Below, one piece after another: positions 53,007 through 61,882 of a DNA stretch of 64,000 bases (its first letter is position 1; each line of letters begins with the position of its first letter). Position numbers and translations under genes: made by a program. The stretch is taken from assembly GCA_963790095.1 (NCBI GenBank), contig CAWBNO010000013.1, positions 47,488 through 111,487 on the forward strand, written 5' to 3'. Under the pieces are notes generated by a model that saw only the letters and a list, made by a program, of their open reading frames with translations, ran no database searches and was not told the origin of the DNA. Source of the DNA: JAAXQD01 sp963790095 (GTDB lineage: Bacteria > Desulfobacterota > Desulfobacteria > Desulfobacterales > UBA11574).

Positions 53007-54602
53007 ATGGCCCCATTGAAAATCAAACCGCATGCAAAATTCGACAAGCCAATGCGATTCGAAATGGCGCTGGCCGAAATTTCGACGTTATTTATCAATA
53101 TCCCTGCCGAACGGATCGACAGGGAAATTGAAGCCGTCCAGTTTCGTGTCTGCGAGTTACTCAATATAGACCGCTCCACACTTTGGCAAGTCATTGAGGA
53201 AGAGCCAGGGATATTGAAACTGGCAAGTTTGTACCAGCCTATAGAAAGCCCTCCACCTGATGAGCGGATGAACGCAAAGGATTTCTTCCCATGGTCGGAG
53301 CAGAAGGTCCTGAGCGGAGAGACGGTCGCCATTTCGAAATTGACCGACCTCCCGCCGGAAGCAGAAATCGACTTGGAAAATTACCGCTTATACGGAACCA
53401 AGTCCAACGTGTTAGTTCCGTTATCAGTTGGAGGAGGACCAGTATTTGGCGTCTTGACATTTGCTGTCATACGGGAAGAGAGAGAGTGGACCGAAAGGGT
53501 CGTGCAACAGTTCAAACTGTTAGCGCAAGTGTTTGCCAACGCGATTGCCCGCAGGCAGATGGACGAACAGCTTAAGGGACAACTGCTGAAGATTGAGAAT
53601 CTCAAACAACGGCTCGAGCAGGAGAATATTTACCTGAAGGAGGAAGTCAAACTCCTGGTTGAGCATACGGACATCGTGGGGCAACACGTTGCGATGAAGA
53701 AGGTCCTGGCCCAGGTGGAACAGGTCGCCGGGACAGACTCTACAGTTCTCCTCCTGGGGGAAACCGGAACTGGAAAAGAACTGCTGGCCAAGGCCATCCA
53801 CAGCATGAGTTTGCGGAAAGACCGGACGCTGATAACGGTCAACTGCGCGTCGCTTCCGCCCACGCTGATCGAAAGCGAGTTGTTCGGCCGCGAGAAAGGT
53901 GCTTATACGGGTGCCATGACCAAAATGATCGGCCGGTTCGAACTTGCCGACGGATCGACGCTCTTTCTTGATGAGATTGGGGAACTTCCCTTCGATCTTC
54001 AGAGCAAATTGCTTCGGGTTCTCGAGGAAGGCAACTTCGAGCGGTTAGGTTCGACAAAGCCCCTGCACATCAATGTCCGCATCATAGCCGCCACCAACCG
54101 GGACCTTGAGCATGATGTGAAGAACGGCAAATTCAGGCGAGACCTCTTCTACCGGCTGAATGTGTTTCCCATTGTGATTCCACCTCTTCGTGAGCGCCCT
54201 GAAGATATTCCTCTTTTGGTCCGAGCGTTTATCAAGGAATTTCAGAAGAAGATGGGAAAAGAAATCGAAAGCATTCCGAATAAGACCATGCAATCCCTGC
54301 AATCCTATTCCTGGCCGGGAAACGTAAGGGAGCTAAGGAATGTGATCGAACACGCCATGATCTTGAACAACGGTAAATCCCTGGACGTTCACGTGCCCAA
54401 GCATACATATCCAGAAACAGACGCTACTGGTACCCTCGAAGGTATTGAGCGCAGGCATATCGTGGCCATGTTGGAGAAGACCGGCTGGCGCGTCGCTGGA
54501 CAAGGCGGCGCCGCCGAGGTTCTTGGTCTAAAAAGAACAACCCTCCAGGCGAAAATGAAAAAATTAGGTATCAAGCGTTCCAACAAGAAAGTGCCCATAT
54601 AA
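53007..54602 (+). CDS. GAF-domain sigma-54-dependent transcriptional activator
   Basis: A 531-residue activator: GAF sensor at about 20-185, a coiled coil to about 220, AAA+ domain 225-455 with Walker A GETGTGKE and the sigma-54 loop as GAYTGA (Tyr for Phe, a tolerated variant), and a Fis-type HTH at the end (GGAAEVLGLKRTTLQAKMKK). The GAF domain suggests direct sensing of a small molecule, with no phosphorylation site. It resembles FhlA- and NorR-like one-component activators. It ends 124 bases before a candidate sigma-54 promoter (54726-54741) that heads the cluster containing the DszB-like gene. Confidence 0.92.
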   Translation: MAPLKIKPHAKFDKPMRFEMALAEISTLFINIPAERIDREIEAVQFRVCELLNIDRSTLWQVIEEEPGILKLASLYQPIESPPPDERMNAKDFFPWSEQKVLSGETVAISKLTDLPPEAEIDLENYRLYGTKSNVLVPLSVGGGPVFGVLTFAVIREEREWTERVVQQFKLLAQVFANAIARRQMDEQLKGQLLKIENLKQRLEQENIYLKEEVKLLVEHTDIVGQHVAMKKVLAQVEQVAGTDSTVLLLGETGTGKELLAKAIHSMSLRKDRTLITVNCASLPPTLIESELFGREKGAYTGAMTKMIGRFELADGSTLFLDEIGELPFDLQSKLLRVLEEGNFERLGSTKPLHINVRIIAATNRDLEHDVKNGKFRRDLFYRLNVFPIVIPPLRERPEDIPLLVRAFIKEFQKKMGKEIESIPNKTMQSLQSYSWPGNVRELRNVIEHAMILNNGKSLDVHVPKHTYPETDATGTLEGIERRHIVAMLEKTGWRVAGQGGAAEVLGLKRTTLQAKMKKLGIKRSNKKVPI

Positions 54603-54725
54603 TGTCTTTTGCCGATATATTGGCACGCACTCTCGCCCCTTCTGTTTAGTACCTCACGCCTCTTTTCCATATAATTCCTATTAATACCAACGAGTTAAAA
54701 AGATAATCGTTTTCTGACTTTTCTT

Positions 54726-54741
54726 TGGCATGTATTTGGCA
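54726..54741 (+). promoter_or_regulatory. Candidate sigma-54 promoter for the organosulfur-like cluster
   Basis: TGGCATGTATTTGGCA keeps the invariant GG (-24) and GC (-12) at exact spacing; the -12 box reads TGGCA rather than TTGCA. A start about 12 bases later leaves a leader of about 105 bases before ATG 54859. The adjacent upstream gene is a sigma-54 activator. Confidence 0.65.
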
Positions 54742-54826
54742 TTCTCTTTTACGTGACGCTGAAAACAGCCGTCAATTATTCTCGACAAGAACGCGGAAGA
54801 TTTTTGTATACATAAGGAACACCTGC

Positions 54827-54842
54827 GACCTGCCGGCAGGTC
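54827..54842. promoter_or_regulatory. 16-bp perfect palindrome in the leader
   Basis: GACCTGCCGGCAGGTC is fully self-complementary and ends 8 bases before the ribosome site of the ABM gene. It may be an operator or an mRNA hairpin affecting translation. Confidence 0.5.
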
Positions 54843-54858
54843 AGGAAAAGGAGAGGAC

Positions 54859-55188
54859 ATGATTCAATCGAGCATGAGGATGACGATACCATCCCAAAAG
54901 CGTGATGAGGCATTGAAAATCCTCAGATCGATCGCCGGGAAATGCAGTTTCGATCCCGGCTGTATCAGTAGCCGCATTTACGGAGATCTACAGGAAGAAA
55001 ACGTCCTTATGCTCGAAGAAGTCTGGAGGACCGAGGAAGATCTGGAAGTTCATATACGTTCAGACGAATACCTTAACCTGCTCCTGGTTTTGGAGATGGG
55101 ACTCAAACAGCCCGAGATCAGGTTCGACATTATCTCGAGCTCGACGGGTATTGAGACCATCGAAAAGGCACGAAGCCGCGGGAGATGA
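54859..55188 (+). CDS. ABM-domain protein, first gene of the cluster
   Basis: A 109-residue ABM fold protein (KCSFDPGCISSRIYGD, then VLMLEEVWRTEEDLEVHI). AAAAGGAG precedes the ATG. It is of the same size as, but only distantly similar to, the protein at 50366. It begins the run of co-directional genes that reaches the DszB-like gene. Its chemistry is unknown; small proteins of this fold can be enzymes or ligand carriers. Confidence 0.85.
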   Translation: MIQSSMRMTIPSQKRDEALKILRSIAGKCSFDPGCISSRIYGDLQEENVLMLEEVWRTEEDLEVHIRSDEYLNLLLVLEMGLKQPEIRFDIISSSTGIETIEKARSRGR

Positions 55189-55322
55189 ATGTACTATACT
55201 GCAGTTGGGCTCATCAGTTAAAGGTGTAAGCTGCACTCCACGGTTGGCGGGAGGCCACGCCGCTTCAAAGTCTACGAACATCGGGACAGATCCGCATTAT
55301 TTATAAATAAAAGGAGACAATT

Positions 55323-57059
55323 ATGGAACCCAAAGAGAAGACGGCAAAAAAAATGAAAGTCATCATCGTTGGCGGAGTGGCCGGCGGTGCATCGTGTGCG
55401 GCGCGCTTGCGCCGGTTGGATGAAAAAGCCGAAATCCTTATGGTCGAGCGCGGACCCTATGTCTCGTACGCAAACTGCGGGCTGCCTTACCATGTCGGGG
55501 GCGTAATTGAAAAGGAGTCGAGCCTTCTGGTGGGGTCGGAACAGATGTTTCGCATCATGTTTGCAGTTGATGTGCGGACTAACTGCGAGGCGATCTCCAT
55601 TTCGGCGAAGAACAAGACCGTGGATCTTCGCAATGTCAAGACTGGCGAGGTTACGACCGAATCCTACGACAAGCTGGTTTTGTCGCCCGGGGCGTCTTCG
55701 GTCCATCCGCCCCTGCCCGGAATCGATTTGCCGGGAATCTTCCATGTGCGGACCGTGCCGGACGCTCGGTCGATTCGGGAGTGGGTGGAACGCGGCACGA
55801 CTTTTCTGACGGGGATGTATAAATACTCGGGAATTCAGATGCTCAAGCCCGTGCGACGTGCGGTAGTGGTGGGCGGGGGGTTCATCGGTCTCGAGACGGC
55901 GGAGAACCTGATTCACACTGGGTTCGAGGTGACCCTCATCCAGAAGCCCGATCATGTCCTGTCCCCGCTGGACCCGGAGATCGCGGTCCTTGTCCAGAGC
56001 CATATAAAAAGGCATGGGGTGAATGTTGTCGCCAACGACGGCGTGGTGGGATTCAAGCAATTGGAAGGCGGGGCGATCGAGGTCCAGACGAGTTCCGGCA
56101 AAACCTATCCGGCGGACATCGTGATCCTTGCCATCGGCGTGCGCCCGGATACCACGCTGGCCAAGACGGCCGGGCTCGAGATCGGCGAACGCGGCGGCAT
56201 TCGCGTGGACGACCACATGCGCACGAGCGACCCGAACATTTTCGCCGTCGGCGATGCCATTGAAGTCAAGGACTTCGTGACCGGCCATTGGAGCCTGATT
56301 GCACTGGCCGGGCCGGCAAACCGCCAGGGTCGCATCGCGGCTGACGTGATCGCCGGACGCGATTCCCGCTACCGCGGCACCCAGGGTACCTCAATTATCG
56401 GGCTGTTCGGGGGCGCCGCCGCTTGGACCGGCATTAGCGAGAAAACGCTCAAAAGGCTTGGCGAAAAGGACTACGAGAAGATTTTTCTGTTCCCGAATTC
56501 GCACGCCGGATATTACCCGGGCGCCAAGATGCTCGGGTTGAAGATCATGTTCCGGAAATCCGACGGACGTCTCCTCGGGGCACAGGCGCTTGGCCAGGAC
56601 GGACCGGCGGTGGACAAGCGTATCAGCGCCCTGGCGATAGCCATTCAGATGGGTGCGACGATCTACGACCTCGAAGAAGCCGAGCTTTGCTACGCGCCCC
56701 AGTTCGGCAGCGCGAAGGATCCGATCAATTTCGCCGGGATGGTCGCGACAAATGTCCTGCGGGGCGACATGCCGGTCAGTCATTGGGATTCTCTGGACGG
56801 TGCCTTCCTCCTGGACGTACGCGAGCCGGTGGAACTGGTCGTGGAGAGCGTGCCGGATGCTGTCAACATCCCGCTGGGTCAGCTCCGTTCGCGCCTTGAA
56901 GAACTCCCCCGTGACCACGAGATCCACGTCATCTGCCGTTCCGCCCAGCGCGCCTATTACGCGACGCGCATTCTTTTGAAAAACGGATTCAAAGCTAAAA
57001 ATATCTCCGGCGGCACGCTGTCACGCGCGATGTTCTCTCTGGCTGAATTGAAATATTGA
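55323..57059 (+). CDS. CoA-disulfide reductase/persulfide reductase with C-terminal rhodanese
   Basis: A 578-residue flavoprotein. FAD motif IIVGGVAGGASCAAR at 14-28, active-site Cys52 in YANCGLPYHVGG, NAD motif VVVGGGFIGLETAENL in the middle, then a C-terminal rhodanese domain (about 480-575) with Cys538 in VICRSAQRA. AAAGGAG precedes the ATG. Enzymes of this fused type reduce CoA-disulfide, CoA-persulfide or polysulfide with NAD(P)H. It fits a cluster that handles reduced or organic sulfur. It follows the ABM gene by 134 bases. Confidence 0.92.
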   Translation: MEPKEKTAKKMKVIIVGGVAGGASCAARLRRLDEKAEILMVERGPYVSYANCGLPYHVGGVIEKESSLLVGSEQMFRIMFAVDVRTNCEAISISAKNKTVDLRNVKTGEVTTESYDKLVLSPGASSVHPPLPGIDLPGIFHVRTVPDARSIREWVERGTTFLTGMYKYSGIQMLKPVRRAVVVGGGFIGLETAENLIHTGFEVTLIQKPDHVLSPLDPEIAVLVQSHIKRHGVNVVANDGVVGFKQLEGGAIEVQTSSGKTYPADIVILAIGVRPDTTLAKTAGLEIGERGGIRVDDHMRTSDPNIFAVGDAIEVKDFVTGHWSLIALAGPANRQGRIAADVIAGRDSRYRGTQGTSIIGLFGGAAAWTGISEKTLKRLGEKDYEKIFLFPNSHAGYYPGAKMLGLKIMFRKSDGRLLGAQALGQDGPAVDKRISALAIAIQMGATIYDLEEAELCYAPQFGSAKDPINFAGMVATNVLRGDMPVSHWDSLDGAFLLDVREPVELVVESVPDAVNIPLGQLRSRLEELPRDHEIHVICRSAQRAYYATRILLKNGFKAKNISGGTLSRAMFSLAELKY

Positions 57060-57135
57060 AAGGCGCTTTGTGGTCAAGACTAAAGGTACCAATGCTTACT
57101 CGAGAAGGGATAACAGTGTTTCGCAGGAGGAGAAA

Positions 57136-57663
57136 ATGAACAGCCCTGACAAAAACAAAGGGAATCTGAAGAAAAAATTACTCCATGAAGTAAATGTGTA
57201 TTTCGTCTATGTCGTCTATCTCGCATTGGTCTTCGCGGCTTTCACCCAATACCGCAGGCTCATTCTGGCCGACGTGGGCATCTCCTACACCAATTACGGG
57301 GTGGCCGTAATCGAAGCGTTGATTCTTGCAAAAGTCATCATGATCGGCGATGTGCTTCACCTCGGTCGTCGCTTCGAACACAGGCCCTTGATTTTTCCCA
57401 TCCTTCTGAATACGGCTATTTTCACTCTCTTTGTCGGGGTCTTTACCCTCATCGAGCATGCGATCAAGGGCCTTTTCAAGGGAAAGGGGGCCGTGGAAGG
57501 TGTCATGGAGTTCCTTGGGAAGGGATCCTACGAAATACTTGCCGGGTGTCTGGTCATTTTCGTGGCGTTTATCCCTTTCTTCGCCCTCAGGGAGTTGGGT
57601 CGTGTACTGGGCGGAGAGGGCAAAATATTGGATCTGTTTTTCAAGAGCAGAGACTACCAGTGA
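57136..57663 (+). CDS. Integral membrane protein of unknown function
   Basis: A 175-residue protein with about four membrane helices (25-45, 58-75, 95-115, 138-158). ATG 57136 is chosen for AGGAGGAG just upstream; an in-frame GTG at 57070 would add an unlikely polar leader. It lies between the persulfide reductase and the SulP transporter genes and is probably part of the same transcript. No family is recognised. Confidence 0.7.
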   Translation: MNSPDKNKGNLKKKLLHEVNVYFVYVVYLALVFAAFTQYRRLILADVGISYTNYGVAVIEALILAKVIMIGDVLHLGRRFEHRPLIFPILLNTAIFTLFVGVFTLIEHAIKGLFKGKGAVEGVMEFLGKGSYEILAGCLVIFVAFIPFFALRELGRVLGGEGKILDLFFKSRDYQ

Positions 57664-57707
57664 CCCTCGCCGCAGGATAAACACACAAACAAAAAAAGGA
57701 TTGATGC

Positions 57708-59484
57708 ATGAATACGGCACATAAGGTTCGATGGCCCACGATGTTTTCAGGTTTGCGCGGAATGACCTGGGCAAATTTACCCAGCGAGATATCAGCCGGC
57801 ATTACCCTGGCAGCGTTGATCATCCCTCTCAATATCGGATATGCGCAGGTGGCCGGCTTGCCTCCTGTGTTCGGCCTTTACGCGGGCATCATCCCACTCG
57901 GGATATTTGCCATTTTCACCAGCTCGCGCCATGTCGTGGGAAGCCCGGATGCCCCCATTTCGGCAATCTTGGGCGCGTTGCTTGATCGGCTTTGCTCCCA
58001 TCGGCGACCCGTTGCGTGTGCAATATGCCCTGGCCCTGGCCTTGATGTGCGGCCTGATCTTCTTTGTCTTCTGGCTTTTTCGACTGGCCTTTCTCGCCAA
58101 TTTTCTATCCCGGGCGGTGTTGGCCGGCTTTATCACCGGTCTGGGGATCGAGGTGCTGACCAACCAGGTCAGAAGGATCCTTGGGGCTTCTCATTTAATA
58201 GACGGATCGGGATTGGCGGCGATCGCCCATCAACTCCATGGTGCCATGGCAACTTCCGTTAACACCACGGGTTATTTTGTGGAACTCATCGCCCTGTTTG
58301 AGTCCATACCCCATGCCAATCTCTACTCCATCGCCATCGGTCTGGGCGCTTTTGTTATCGTGCGGTTAATGAAAGCATACGCCCCCAAAGTACCGGCGGC
58401 GTTGATCGCACTGATCCTGATGACGGTCACTGTAGCCGTTTTGGGCCTGGATCAAAAAGGGGTTAGCGTGCTGGGAACAATGCCGTCGGGGCTCCCATCC
58501 CTGACGCTGCCAAACGTGCCGTTATCCGACTATTTACGCTTGCTGCCCGGTGCCATGGCGGTGGTCGGCATCACCCTGTGCGAGGCATTGCTGCTGGTTC
58601 GCAGCTGCAGCCGAAAGCACAACACCAGGGCGGATGGCAACCAGATATTGTTTGCCTATGGCATGACCAGTATCGCCAGCGGGTTCACCGGTTCGTTGGT
58701 CTCGGGCCCCAGTGCCTCACGCACTGCAGCAATGGACGCCGCAGGATCCAGGACGCAACTCTCCAGCCTGGTGGCGGCAGCAACGGTCGCGCTGGTCATG
58801 GTTTTCTTTACGGATAAGCTCGCGTACCTCCCCACTGCGGCATTGGCCGGGGTTGTCGCCAGTGCCGTGCTGAATCTGATTGAAGTCGAGGAACTCCGGG
58901 AATTGTGGCACATGCGCCGGTCTGAATTCTGGATTGCTGTCGTCTGCCTGCTCAGTGTCCTGGTGTTCGGGCCATTACAGGCGGTCATCATTGCCTTTCT
59001 GCTGGCCATGATCGACCTGCTCCGGCGGGCTTCCCGGCCCGGCACCTGGATTCTGCAGGAGGCACCGGACGGCAGTCATTTTGTTCCTGAGGAAACAGAC
59101 CATGCCCCTGACACACCCGGGATAATCATTTATCGCTTTGGCGCACCCATCTATTTCGCCAACGCTGCTTTTTTTGAGGAAGAGGTGGAGAAACTGGTCA
59201 CGCAATCCGCCACACCCGTAAAATGGTTTGTGCTGGATGCGGAAGCGATGGTTGATATTGATACCACCGGTGAGGAAGCACTGCATCAGGTTCTGACATG
59301 GCTGGCCAAACGTGGCGTGACCGTTGCCGTAAGCCGTGCCAATCAGTCAACCGCTTCGTTGCTTAGGCATTATCATCTATTGAAATTGATTGGGGAAAAC
59401 CGGCTATACCCGACCAACCGCCATGCCATCGCTGCATTTCGTCAGGAGACGGGGCAAGCGACGCCGGAAATGACAGCGGAGTGA
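57708..59484 (+). CDS. SulP family anion transporter with STAS domain, frameshifted
   Basis: The first 92 codons from ATG 57708 give a SulP N-terminus (GITLAALIIPLNIGYAQVAG, then VFGLYAGIIP). At 57981-57983 (GCGTTGCTTGATCGGC) one extra T breaks the frame; without it the protein reads GALLIGFAPIGDPLR and continues to TAA-type stop 59484 with the rest of the membrane domain and a STAS domain (LDAEAMVDIDTTGEEAL). The whole is about 591 residues, normal for SulP. The family carries sulfate, bicarbonate or other anions by symport or exchange. Sulfate or sulfite would fit this cluster. Confidence 0.88.
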
Positions 59485-59525
59485 AATGTGCCCTGTAGGA
59501 TAAAGTTAAACTAAATGGAGGAAAA

Positions 59526-60362
59526 ATGAACCCATCCTATAAATTAGATACGATCATCAAGGTTGATGAGAGACTATGCATTACCTGCGGGGGTTGCATC
59601 AGGGCCTGCCCTGGCGGTTTGATTACCAAAGAGCAATTCCCCATTCCCATCGTGACCTCGTGGGATCTTTGTATTGACTGTGGCCACTGCGTGGCCATCT
59701 GTCCTACCGGAGCCATGCATCAACGCTCAATGGGTCCTGAGGATTGCGAGGAAATCGATATTCATCTAATCCCCAAATGGGATCGGGTCAGGCAATACCT
59801 GATCTCGCGTCGTTCAATTCGTGGCTATATCAACAAACCCATAGAAAAAGACAAGATTTTGGAGCTGTTGGATGTTGCCCGCTACGCGCCAAACGGAGCG
59901 AACCGTCAGATAATACGCTGGCTTGTGATCAATGATCCTGCCGAGGTTCACCGGATTGCCGGAATGACAATCGACTGGATGAAAGACGTTAAGGAGAAAA
60001 ACACTGCACTTTACCAGGAAGCCAAAATGGAACTGTTTGTCGAGCCGTGGGAGTTAGGTCAGGATCGCATTTCCAGGGGCGCGCCTTGTATCATTGTGGC
60101 CTATGCACCGAAAGATGAGCGGACGGCGCCTCCGGCTGCCATGATTGCCATTCACCAAATCCAACTTGGGGCGCCTGCACTCGGTTTGGGAACTACCTTT
60201 ACCGGAAGCATCAATACAGGCGGTCAAGCCTACCCATCCTTGATTGAGGCGCTTGGGCTGCCGGAAGGATATATTCCGTATGGAACGTTCGTGATCGGAT
60301 ATCCAACTGAAAAATACTTACGGATTCCTATGCGAAGGCCCGTTGACGTGACCTGGCGCTGA
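59526..60362 (+). CDS. Ferredoxin-nitroreductase fusion protein
   Basis: A 278-residue protein. Two [4Fe-4S] motifs lie at Cys18-21-24-28 (CITCGGCIRACP) and Cys49-52-55-59 (CIDCGHCVAICP). A nitroreductase-type FMN domain follows from about residue 90 (SRRSIRGYINKPIEKDK, with the RxSxR FMN motif). Such fusions pass electrons from ferredoxin-like donors to small electrophilic substrates in anaerobes. It could supply reducing power to the pathway of this cluster. GGAGG precedes the ATG. Confidence 0.9.
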   Translation: MNPSYKLDTIIKVDERLCITCGGCIRACPGGLITKEQFPIPIVTSWDLCIDCGHCVAICPTGAMHQRSMGPEDCEEIDIHLIPKWDRVRQYLISRRSIRGYINKPIEKDKILELLDVARYAPNGANRQIIRWLVINDPAEVHRIAGMTIDWMKDVKEKNTALYQEAKMELFVEPWELGQDRISRGAPCIIVAYAPKDERTAPPAAMIAIHQIQLGAPALGLGTTFTGSINTGGQAYPSLIEALGLPEGYIPYGTFVIGYPTEKYLRIPMRRPVDVTWR

Positions 60363-60398
60363 GAAATTAGGGGCAGGTTGCGCGATACAAAAAAATTC

Positions 60399-60457
60399 AT
60401 CCAGGCGGCCGGGCCTGGATTACATACAACAAAGCCATCACCGCCGGTCCGGTGATG
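60399..60457 (+). promoter_or_regulatory. Two hairpins between nitroreductase and DszB-like genes
   Basis: Hairpin one pairs ATCCAGGC with GCCTGGAT (60399-60420). Hairpin two pairs CATCACC with GGTGATG (60436-60457). No T run follows, so they are more likely mRNA-processing or stabilising signals than a terminator. Confidence 0.5.
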
Positions 60458-60486
60458 AGCATACAAATAATAGGAGGAACATAATT

Positions 60487-60570
60487 ATGGCTAACACTAC
60501 AAAAAAAAGCGGAGACCCGACAGCCTGTTCTCCGGGGGATCTCTCAAAAATCTCAAAACCAGATATTTAA
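60487..60570 (+). CDS. Possible 27-residue peptide
   Basis: ATG 60487 has a perfect ribosome site (TAGGAGG, 9 bases away). The product is short and polar, beginning MANTTKKSGDPTACSPGD, with one Cys. It lies 15 bases before the DszB-like start. It may be a leader peptide, or the remnant of a longer gene. No family is known. Confidence 0.4.
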   Translation: MANTTKKSGDPTACSPGDLSKISKPDI

Positions 60571-60585
60571 AGGAAGGAGCAAGCC

Positions 60586-61749
60586 ATGTCTACAAAAAGA
60601 GTTTCTACCACAGTGCCATTGAACTGGAAAGAGGTGTGGTTTACCAACTGCCCGATGGTATCCGCCAACAATGTTGACCAGGAACTGGGGTGGTGCCGTG
60701 AAGAGTTCAAGAAGATCGGCGTCGAGTACGCCTACTTCCGCCACGCCCCCGAGAACAACTGGTATCCGCACTACATCCACAACCTCGACAACCTGATCCG
60801 CTTCGGTGGCCTCTACCCGCCTATCCAAGTTCACGCCGACCTCCGCCGCACCGTGCTGCTGGGGGCGACGTGGGTATACGAGGGTGGGGTGATGCAGGTG
60901 CGCGCCCGCGACAAGATCTTCCGCGTGAAGGACCTGAAAGGCAAGAAGATCGGCATCACCAAGAGCCTCAACACCATCAAGAACGACTGGTGGCGCATCC
61001 AGGAGCACATGGGCATCGAAAATATCCTGATGCTGAACGACATGACCATGGATGATATTGAGCTTGTCGAGTTCCCCTATCCTGACGACTGGTATGACAA
61101 GCCGGAGATGCTGGTTCCGCCGATGAACAATCCGTCTGAGCTGTGGATGCGACGTGACCACAAACGTGACTACGCCTTCCGTCCGCTGGAGAAGGCACTG
61201 CTCGACGGGACCGTCGATGCCATCTACAACCAGATGGGGCAATTAGGACAGCTCTCGGAGGCCACAGGCGAAATCAAGGCCATCTTCGACCTGTCCAAGC
61301 TCCCGGACTGGACGATTCAGGTTGCCAACACCCCCGCTGTCATCACCTGTACAGACGTGATGGCCAAGGAGCATCCCGAGCTGGTCGTCGCCTACATGAA
61401 GGCCATGATCAAGGTCGGTCGTTGGGCCAACGAGCACAAGCACGCCGCGGCGGTCATCCTCAACAAGCAGACATTCTACCTGGATGCCGAGCACACATAC
61501 GAGGGTATCAAGCAGGTTGATATGGTACCGAGCCTGAGCGCGCAGAACCTGGAGTGCGTCAAGATCGGCAAGGATTTCATGTTGAGCCACGGCTACATCA
61601 AGAACGACTTTGATGTGAACAAGTGGGCGGCGCCGGAATTTTTGGAGAAGGCGGCGACGGAAGTGCTCAAGGAGGAATGGCAGAGAAGGAGTTGGAGCAA
61701 ACTTCCTCAAGGAGGCGGGCTCGAGGTGGAAGGAACGCGGCTCGGGTAG
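60586..61749 (+). CDS. DszB-like sulfinate desulfinase family protein
   Basis: A 387-residue cytoplasmic protein (no signal peptide) with the PBP-like fold of DszB, the 2'-hydroxybiphenyl-2-sulfinate desulfinase. Conserved features recalled from DszB: FTNCPMV with Cys22 (DszB Cys27), then His62 and Arg72 in HYIHNLDNLIRFGG, spaced 10 apart exactly as His60 and Arg70 in DszB. Later matches are DDIELVEFP and DVNKWAAPEFLEKA near the end. DszB cleaves a C-S bond to release sulfite with no cofactor. It could instead be a divergent binding protein, but the triad and lack of signal peptide favour an enzyme. AAGGAAGGAG precedes the ATG. Confidence 0.75.
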   Translation: MSTKRVSTTVPLNWKEVWFTNCPMVSANNVDQELGWCREEFKKIGVEYAYFRHAPENNWYPHYIHNLDNLIRFGGLYPPIQVHADLRRTVLLGATWVYEGGVMQVRARDKIFRVKDLKGKKIGITKSLNTIKNDWWRIQEHMGIENILMLNDMTMDDIELVEFPYPDDWYDKPEMLVPPMNNPSELWMRRDHKRDYAFRPLEKALLDGTVDAIYNQMGQLGQLSEATGEIKAIFDLSKLPDWTIQVANTPAVITCTDVMAKEHPELVVAYMKAMIKVGRWANEHKHAAAVILNKQTFYLDAEHTYEGIKQVDMVPSLSAQNLECVKIGKDFMLSHGYIKNDFDVNKWAAPEFLEKAATEVLKEEWQRRSWSKLPQGGGLEVEGTRLG

Positions 61750-61882
61750 TTGGGTGCCGGGCAGCACAATCTGGTCTCGGTAAATACGTAATAACGGAAG
61801 TCAAGATGAGCAGGGGCGCCAAACGTCAAGGGTTTGCCGTTTGGCGCCCGCTTCGATAAGGCAAGCCTGGTAGGAGATAAGA

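Noticed and set aside
54620..54640. A second sigma-54 promoter (TTGGCACGCACTC) after the activator gene
   Set aside because: The -24 part is good, but the -12 GC is displaced by one base, so spacing is wrong.
55272..56288. 338-codon minus-strand frame opposite the CoA-disulfide reductase gene
   Set aside because: The plus strand carries clear FAD, NAD and active-site Cys motifs. The antisense product has a composition typical of shadows.
60586..61749. Calling the DszB-like protein a nitrate/sulfonate ABC binding protein
   Set aside because: It has that fold, but no signal peptide, no adjacent intact ABC genes, and it keeps the DszB Cys/His/Arg pattern.
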